Origin: PFJX01 sp037442845
GTDB taxonomy: Bacteria > Pseudomonadota > Gammaproteobacteria > Burkholderiales > Thiobacillaceae
Assembly (NCBI GenBank): GCA_037442845.1
Contig: JBBIPL010000002.1
Location: 1-64,000 of the forward strand
Direction: 5' to 3'
Length of the DNA stretch: 64,000 nucleotides
In this document: positions 58,650-64,000 of the stretch, in pieces
Layout of the letters: the number at the start of each line of letters is the position of its first letter
How positions within the stretch are numbered: the first letter of the stretch is position 1
Made by a program: the position numbers and the translations under genes
The notes under the pieces: generated by a model
The model's database searches: none
The model's input: only the letters and a program-made list of their open reading frames with translations
What the model was told of the DNA's origin: nothing

Positions 58650-61457
58650 ATGTCCCGCATTCTGCTCCTGGTGGACGGCTCGTCCTACCTGTACCGCGCC
58701 TTCCACGCGCTGCCCGACCTGCGCAGCGCCGACGGCTTCCCCACCGGCGCTATGCACGGCGTCATCGCCATGCTGCGCAAGCTGCGCCGCGACTATCCCA
58801 GCGCCTACGCTGCGTGTGTTTTCGACGCCAAGGGCAAAACCTTTAGGGACGACTGGTATCCAGAATACAAGGCCCACCGCCCCCCCATGCCGGAAGACCT
58901 GGCCAGGCAGATCGCCCCCCTGCACGAAGCGGTGCGCGCCCTCGGCTGGCCCCTGCTCATGGTGGAGGGGGTGGAGGCGGACGACGTCATCGGCACCCTC
59001 GCCCGCCAGGCGGAAGAGGCGGGCATGCAAGCGGTGGTCTCCACCGGCGACAAGGATCTGGCCCAGCTGGTGACGCCCCGGGTGCGGCTCGTCAACACCA
59101 TGACCAACGAGGTGCTGGACGAGGCCGGCGTGCTCGCCAAGTTCGGCGTGCCCGCCGGCCGCATCGTCGACTACCTGACCCTGGTGGGCGATACGGTGGA
59201 CAACGTGCCCGGCGTCGACAAGGTGGGCCCCAAGACGGCGGCGAAGTGGATCGAGCAGTTCGGCGGCCTGGACGAACTCATGGCCAGGGCCGGCGAGGTG
59301 AAGGGCGCCGTCGGCGAGAACCTGCGCCGCGCCCTGGACTGGCTGCCCACGGGGCGCAGGCTGGTGACGGTGAAGACCGACGTGGCGCTGGACGTGCAGC
59401 CCGATGCTCTCGCCTGGAAGGACGAGGACACGGAGGCCCTGCGCGCGCTGTTCACCCGGTACAGCTTCCGGACCTGGCTGAAGGAAATGAACGGCGAGGG
59501 GGGAACACCCCCACCCCAACCCCTCCCCCATCGAAGGGGAGGGGCTCGCCAAGCCGCTTCCTTGACTGCGGAGGGCGGCGGAGGGGCTCTTGAAACCCCC
59601 TCCCCCTTGAGGGGGGAGGGTGGGGGAGGGGGTGTTGGCTCGGCGAACGTGGAGCGCCGTTACCAGGCCATCCTCGACTGGCCAGGCTTCGACCGCTGGT
59701 TCGCCAAGCTGCAAGCCGCCGACCTGGTCTGCCTGGACACGGAAACCACCAGCCTGGACCCCATGCGGGCCCGGCTGGTGGGCCTGTCCTTCAGCGTCGA
59801 ACCGGGTGAAGCCGCCTACCTCCCCCTGGCCCACCACTACGCCGGCGCCCCGGCCCAGTTGTCCCTGGCCGAGGTCTTAGCCCGCCTGAAACCTTGGCTG
59901 GAAGACGCCGCCCGCGCCAAGGTCGGCCAGAACCTGAAGTACGACTGGCATGTGCTGATGAACCACGGCATCCGGCTCGCCGGCATCGCCCACGACACCC
60001 TGCTGCAAAGCTACGTGCTGGAAGCGCACGAACGCCACGACATGGACACCCTGGCCGCCCGCCACCTGGGGGAAACCACCATCAAGTACGAGGAGGTGTG
60101 CGGCAAGGGCGCCAACCAGATCGGCTTCGACCAGGTGGACGTGGAGCAGGCCACGGCCTACGCCGCCGAGGACGCCGACATCACCCTGCGCCTGCATCAG
60201 GCGCTGCATCCGACGCTGGTGGCCACGCCCGGCCTGGAGCACGTCTACCGCGACATGGAGATGCCGCTGCTGCCCATCCTGGCGCGCATGGAGCGCACCG
60301 GCGTGAAGCTGGATGCGGACCTGCTGCGCCGGCATTCCGCCTTCCTCGCCGGCGAGATGCTGGAACTGGAAGCCAAGGCGCACCAGGCCGCCGGCCAGCC
60401 CTTCAACCTGAATTCCCCCAAGCAACTGGGCGAAATCCTGTTCGGCCGACTGGGCCTGAAGCCGAAGAAGAAAACCCCTGGCGGCGCGCCTTCAACCAAT
60501 GAAGATGCGCTGCAGGAGCTCGCCCTGGACCATCCCCTGCCCAGGCTGATCCTGGACTACCGGGGCCTGGCCAAGCTGAAGTCGACCTACACCGACAAGC
60601 TGCCGGGCATGGTCAACCCGCAAACCGGCCGGGTGCACACCACCTATTCCCAGGCCGTCGCGGTCACCGGGCGGCTGGCCAGCAACGACCCCAACCTGCA
60701 GAACATCCCGGTGCGCACCGTCGAGGGCCGCAAGATCCGCGAGGCCTTCATCGCCGAGCCGGGCCATGTCATCGTCTCCGCCGACTACTCGCAGATCGAG
60801 CTGCGCATCATGGCCCACCTGTCCAATGATGCCGGCCTGTTGAAAGCCTTCCGCGAGGATGCCGACATCCATCGCGCCACCGCCGCCGAGGTCCAGGGCG
60901 TGCCACCCGACCAGGTCACGGCGGACATGCGGCGCATGGCCAAGGCGGTGAACTTCGGCCTCATCTACGGCATGTCGGAATTCGGTTTGAGTCAGCAGCT
61001 CAACGTCGAACGCACCGTCGCCCGCGCCTACATCGACCGCTACTTCGCCCGCTATCCCGGCGTGCTCGACTACATGAACCGCACCCGCGAAGCGGCCCGC
61101 GCCCAGGGCTTTGTTGCAACCCTGTTCGGCCGCCGCCTGTACCTGCCGGAACTCGCCGGCGGCGCCCCCGCCCGCCGCCAGGGCGCCGAGCGCGCCGCCA
61201 TCAACGCGCCCATGCAGGGCACCGCGGCGGACCTCATCAAGCTGGCGATGATCGCGGTGCAGGCCTGGCTGGATACTTCCGGACTGAAATCCAGGCTCAT
61301 CATGCAGGTGCACGACGAACTGGTGCTGGAGGCGCCGGAAGGCGAACTGGACGCCATCCGCGCCGGCCTGCCGGAGAAGATGTGCGGCGTCGCCAGTCTG
61401 GCGGTGCCGCTCAAGGCCGAGGTGGGCGTAGGGGCGAACTGGGAGGCGGCGCATTGA
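58650..61457 (+). CDS. polA: DNA polymerase I with in-frame palindromic insert
   Basis: A 935-residue Pol I. Residues 1-~283 are the 5'-nuclease (LLLVDGSSYLYRAFHALPDL, GDTVDNVPGV). About 285-329 is a Gly/Pro-rich insert translated from a palindromic repeat. 335-520 is the 3'-5' exonuclease with intact DxE (Asp363, Glu365), NLKYDW and the YAAEDAD motif; the rest is the polymerase (SADYSQIELRIMAHLS, KAVNFGLIYGMS, MQVHDELVLEAP). The start ATG at 58650 has GGAGG at 58641-58645. The insert lies in the flexible linker and should not block function. Confidence 0.95.
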   Translation: MSRILLLVDGSSYLYRAFHALPDLRSADGFPTGAMHGVIAMLRKLRRDYPSAYAACVFDAKGKTFRDDWYPEYKAHRPPMPEDLARQIAPLHEAVRALGWPLLMVEGVEADDVIGTLARQAEEAGMQAVVSTGDKDLAQLVTPRVRLVNTMTNEVLDEAGVLAKFGVPAGRIVDYLTLVGDTVDNVPGVDKVGPKTAAKWIEQFGGLDELMARAGEVKGAVGENLRRALDWLPTGRRLVTVKTDVALDVQPDALAWKDEDTEALRALFTRYSFRTWLKEMNGEGGTPPPQPLPHRRGGARQAASLTAEGGGGALETPSPLRGEGGGGGVGSANVERRYQAILDWPGFDRWFAKLQAADLVCLDTETTSLDPMRARLVGLSFSVEPGEAAYLPLAHHYAGAPAQLSLAEVLARLKPWLEDAARAKVGQNLKYDWHVLMNHGIRLAGIAHDTLLQSYVLEAHERHDMDTLAARHLGETTIKYEEVCGKGANQIGFDQVDVEQATAYAAEDADITLRLHQALHPTLVATPGLEHVYRDMEMPLLPILARMERTGVKLDADLLRRHSAFLAGEMLELEAKAHQAAGQPFNLNSPKQLGEILFGRLGLKPKKKTPGGAPSTNEDALQELALDHPLPRLILDYRGLAKLKSTYTDKLPGMVNPQTGRVHTTYSQAVAVTGRLASNDPNLQNIPVRTVEGRKIREAFIAEPGHVIVSADYSQIELRIMAHLSNDAGLLKAFREDADIHRATAAEVQGVPPDQVTADMRRMAKAVNFGLIYGMSEFGLSQQLNVERTVARAYIDRYFARYPGVLDYMNRTREAARAQGFVATLFGRRLYLPELAGGAPARRQGAERAAINAPMQGTAADLIKLAMIAVQAWLDTSGLKSRLIMQVHDELVLEAPEGELDAIRAGLPEKMCGVASLAVPLKAEVGVGANWEAAH
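59504..59636. repeat. Palindromic element inserted in polA
   Basis: Bounded by AACACCCCC (59504-59512) and GGGGGTGTT (59628-59636), with longer imperfect inverted arms of C-rich and G-rich sequence. It contains two inner hairpins: CCCCTCCCC/GGGGAGGGG around 59521-59544 and a CCCTCCCCC/GGGGGAGGG pair around 59598-59620. All stays open in the polA frame. Confidence 0.8.
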
Positions 61458-61551
61458 GCGCCACCCGGCACAGGCGGGACTTTCCCCGCAATGGCCCAAC
61501 CCTCTATGCTCACCCCCTGCCAACCCGAAGCATCCCGCTCCCCAGCCCGCC

Positions 61552-63036
61552 ATGCACCCCGATCCCACCCTCTCCATGCAAAAGGGCCTGAGCGCCGGCC
61601 ATGCGCTGTTCTACGTACTCTGCCAGGAAGAGGCGCGCCTGGAGCGCATGCTGGCGGACCTCAGCGCCAGCCATTACGGCGACGACCGGCCGCTGGTGAT
61701 CTGGACCGCCGCCGCCGGTTTCCGTGACGGCGAGGCCGGCGCGGAGGCGATCACCGACCCGCTGGAGGCGGTGCGCCACGTCGCGTCCAGCCGGCGCGAG
61801 GCCTTCTTCCTGCTGGAGGACCTGCCGGCCTGGTTCGACAGCCGTCCCGACCTGGTGCGCGCCCTGCGCGACCTCGACAAGGCCCTGGCGGGCGGCCCCA
61901 CCCACGTGTTCCTCTCCCACCCGCAGCTGCTGCTGCCGGAAACCCTGAAGCACCAGGTCTTTCCCGTCGAACTGGGCATGCCCACGCAAGGCGAGATCGC
62001 CGCCTACCTGCGGGACGCCATCGCCGGCGGCGTGATTCCGGCGCAGACCGAGGAATGGCTGTCCACCTGCGGCGGCGCCATGCGCGGCATGAGCCTGTAC
62101 GAGATCGGCCACCTGCTGCGCCGCCTGGCGCGGGACAAGAGGCTGCGCCTGGACGACGCCCTGCCGGAGATCATCGAGGCCAAGTCCGCCGTGCTCATGA
62201 AGGAGGGCTGCCTCAAGTACATCGGCGAGTGCGCGGACATCGCCCACCTGGGCGGCCTCGACAACCTGAAGGAGTGGGTGTTGAGCCGCAAGCCGCTGTT
62301 CACCAGCCAGGCCATGCAATCGGGCCTGCCCCTGCCCAAGGGCGTGCTGTTCATGGGGGTCAGCGGCTGCGGCAAGAGCATGGCGGCGAAGGTCATCGCC
62401 GGCACCTGGAACCTGCCGCTGGTGCGCCTGGACATGAACCTGGTGCTGTCCGGCGCCTTCGGCGCGCCGGAGTACGCCTTCGACCGCGCCCTGCGCGTGG
62501 CCGAGCAGATCGCGCCGATGGTGCTGTGGATCGACGAAATGGAGAACAGCTTCGGCTACGACGTGGGCGCCACCGGCGGCAACACCAACATCTTCTCCAG
62601 CTTCCTCACCTGGATGCAGGAGAAGCCGGATTCGGTATTCGTGGTGGCCACCGCCAACCGCATCGAGAAGCTGCCCGCCGAGGTCATCCGCAAGGGCCGC
62701 TTCGACCAGTTGTTCTTCCTCGACCTGCCCAGCGACGAGGAACGCAAGATGATTTTCCGCATCCACATCGCCGCCTTCGGCCTCGACGCCGACGTTTTCA
62801 ACCTCAACCTGCTCGCCGCCGCCACCCGCGAATGGAGCGGCGCCGAGATCGAGCAGGCGGTGAAGGCGGCGCGCATCCGCGCCTATACGGAAGGGCACCC
62901 CTTCAGCCAGAACGACATCATCTGGAACACCGCGCGCATGGTGCCGCTGTCGCGCACCATGGGCGAGCAGATCAAGGCCTTGCGCCAGTGGGCGCAGACG
63001 CGGGCGACGCCGGCCTCGAAGAAGGCGGAGACGTAA
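61552..63036 (+). CDS. Ycf46-like AAA ATPase
   Basis: A 494-residue AAA-type ATPase of the Ycf46 group. Walker A is LFMGVSGCGKSMAAKVIAG (about residue 265), Walker B VLWIDEMENSF, and the second region of homology is NRIEKLPAEVIRKGRFDQLF. The N-terminal ~220 residues are a helical domain typical of the group. Known relatives act in photosynthesis or CO2 uptake in cyanobacteria; in proteobacteria the role is unknown. A second ATG at codon 9 is possible. Confidence 0.88.
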   Translation: MHPDPTLSMQKGLSAGHALFYVLCQEEARLERMLADLSASHYGDDRPLVIWTAAAGFRDGEAGAEAITDPLEAVRHVASSRREAFFLLEDLPAWFDSRPDLVRALRDLDKALAGGPTHVFLSHPQLLLPETLKHQVFPVELGMPTQGEIAAYLRDAIAGGVIPAQTEEWLSTCGGAMRGMSLYEIGHLLRRLARDKRLRLDDALPEIIEAKSAVLMKEGCLKYIGECADIAHLGGLDNLKEWVLSRKPLFTSQAMQSGLPLPKGVLFMGVSGCGKSMAAKVIAGTWNLPLVRLDMNLVLSGAFGAPEYAFDRALRVAEQIAPMVLWIDEMENSFGYDVGATGGNTNIFSSFLTWMQEKPDSVFVVATANRIEKLPAEVIRKGRFDQLFFLDLPSDEERKMIFRIHIAAFGLDADVFNLNLLAAATREWSGAEIEQAVKAARIRAYTEGHPFSQNDIIWNTARMVPLSRTMGEQIKALRQWAQTRATPASKKAET

Positions 63037-63096
63037 CCGCCTCCCATCTGTCTTCCCACTGTGGCGCCATGCCGCGACTTTGCCGAGACGGGAGCG

Positions 63097-63638
63097 ATGA
63101 AAACGAAAGACGGCAATCCCATCCTCAACAGCCCCTATGAGGAACCCGCGCGCCATTACGCCACCGACGCCCAAGGCAACCTGAACTACCAGGATGTCCG
63201 GGACGGACGGCGCATCTTCACGCCCGATGCGCCCCAGGCGCCGATCGGCCAGCAGGCGCAAGACATCCTCCACGACCTGAACGACCTGGCCGCCGCCTAT
63301 GGCGAGCACCTGGTCAACCAATTGCGCGACGCGTTGCGGCGCTGGCGCGAGGGCGGCCATGGCGGCGTCACCAGCCGGGTGATCCGGGCTATGTCGCGGA
63401 TGGCAAACAGCGCAACTACCTGCCGGACTAGCTGATCCGCCTTGTCACGCCGGAGGGCAACCGCGCCCACCTCATCCTGGAAATCACCGGCTTCAACCAG
63501 GCCAGGGAAAGGTTGGGCCTGGCGCCCTGGTACTTCGAGGACATCGACAACATCAAGCCGGCCCTGGAAAAGGCCATCCAGCGCATCGTCGAAGAAGTGG
63601 ACGCCGGGGTGGACACCGGTCCAATCGGACCAAGTTAA
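63097..63638 (+). pseudogene. Decayed type III-like restriction subunit
   Basis: The N-terminal ~95 residues (start MKTKDGNPILNSPYEEP, then NYQDVRDGRRIFTPDAPQAP) match the first part of BPTD_3080/type III restriction helicases by memory. Around 63385 the frame shifts to GYVADGKQRNYLPD, an in-frame TAG follows, then RLVTPEGNRAHLILEITGF and WYFEDIDNIKPALEKAI, as found near the C-terminus of such enzymes. The whole helicase/nuclease body between is deleted. It cannot make an active enzyme. Confidence 0.7.
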
Positions 63639-63669
63639 ACTCACTTCGTTTTCGACACGGGAGCACGCC

Positions 63670-63912
63670 ATGCAAGCCGTCAACATCCACGAAGCCAAAA
63701 CCCATCTTTCACGCCTGGTGGAAGAAGTCGCAGCGGGCGGTGAAATCGTCATCGCCAAGGCTGGACGGCCGGTGGCGCGTATCGTTCCCCTCGCCGGCAG
63801 TGCCCCGCGGCCACGCAGGCTTGGTGTCCTCAAGGGCAGGATCCAGGTCCCCGACGATTTCGATGCCCCCCTGCCGGACAGCGTTTTGCGGGATTTCGGA
63901 ATCGAGCCGTGA
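63670..63912 (+). CDS. Phd/YefM-type antitoxin
   Basis: An 80-residue antitoxin. N-terminal DNA-binding part MQAVNIHEAKTHLSRLVEEV is typical of Phd/YefM; the acidic C-terminus (PDDFDAPLPDSVLRDFGIEP) should bind the toxin. GGGAGC upstream serves as ribosome site. It overlaps the next gene by GTGA. Confidence 0.92.
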   Translation: MQAVNIHEAKTHLSRLVEEVAAGGEIVIAKAGRPVARIVPLAGSAPRPRRLGVLKGRIQVPDDFDAPLPDSVLRDFGIEP

Positions 63913-64000
63913 GACTGTTGCTGGACACCCACATCCTGCTATGGAGCCTGTCGGGCGACCCCCGTTTGGGCAAGGCCGAGGCCCTGATTCTCGATGCGGC
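63909..64000 (+). CDS. PIN-domain toxin (VapC-like), partial
   Basis: Only the first 30 codons are in the window: MRLLLDTHILLWSLSGDPRL, with the first catalytic Asp in LLLDTH. Together with the Phd-type antitoxin it forms a toxin-antitoxin module. The GTG start overlaps the antitoxin stop. The rest runs off the right edge. Confidence 0.88.
   Translation, partial: MRLLLDTHILLWSLSGDPRLGKAEALILDA

Overview
The window is chromosomal DNA from a GC-rich betaproteobacterium, most likely of the Rhodocyclales/Nitrosomonadales side. That placement is inferred from gene content: the ferrooxidans-type gshA, an SAH riboswitch ahead of ahcY, the ygfZ-DUF4936-slmA block, a BPSS1780-family membrane protein, and the flhB-flhA-flhF-flhG-fliA-motC-motD flagellar order. 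No rRNA, CRISPR array or intact prophage is visible. Genes are densely packed, and many neighbours overlap by a GTGA or ATGA quartet.

Region by region. 1-3.5 kb (minus): glutathione synthesis (gshA, gshB) followed by an ApbE flavinyltransferase lipoprotein. 3.5-6.3 kb (plus): trmL, a TPR protein, yggX, ubiE and a complete VapBC pair. 6.3-11 kb (minus): xerC, DUF484, dapF, then a small membrane protein, a CoA-binding protein, a GNAT enzyme and an LpxL-like acyltransferase. 11-14 kb (plus): metK and ahcY with an SAH riboswitch between them. 14.3-20.2 kb (plus): miaB-phoH-ybeY-corC, a small membrane ORF, then ygfZ-DUF4936-slmA. 20.2-24.9 kb (minus): gpmI-envC-ctpA and a small unknown protein.

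24.9-34.4 kb (plus) is the most interesting stretch. An ArsR-type regulator has the two-cysteine spacing of the persulfide sensors BigR/SqrR. The same 18-bp operator-like sequence lies in front of the regulator and in front of a TolC-adaptor-RND pump operon. That operon runs into DUF2892, rhodanese, glutaredoxin and thioredoxin-2 genes, then secB and gpsA. I infer a reactive-sulfur-responsive efflux and thiol-repair locus.

34.4-38.9 kb: a helical-repeat protein, a truncated or chimeric CBS protein, and molybdopterin genes (moaD, mobB, moaA) with an FNR-like box upstream of moaA, then gluQ. 38.9-41.1 kb: a patch of acquired DNA with a RES/Xre toxin-antitoxin pair and what looks like a serine-recombinase remnant, ending at a tRNA-Met gene. 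41.2-51.4 kb: a TlpA-like thiol protein, a PilZ-like protein and the flagellar motor/export/sigma-28 cluster. 51.5-58.6 kb: a 616-aa helical-repeat protein, an hslU without hslV, envelope proteins, a diheme cytochrome and a LOG-family enzyme. 58.6-64 kb: polA carrying an in-frame palindromic insertion, a Ycf46-like AAA ATPase, a decayed restriction gene and the start of a second Phd/VapC-type module.

Two kinds of repeats recur. Tandem arrays with a 7-bp unit sit at gene junctions (1.1-1.25, 16.6 and 56.1 kb) and sometimes enter coding sequence. GC-rich palindromic elements lie at the left edge, downstream of ahcY and inside polA.
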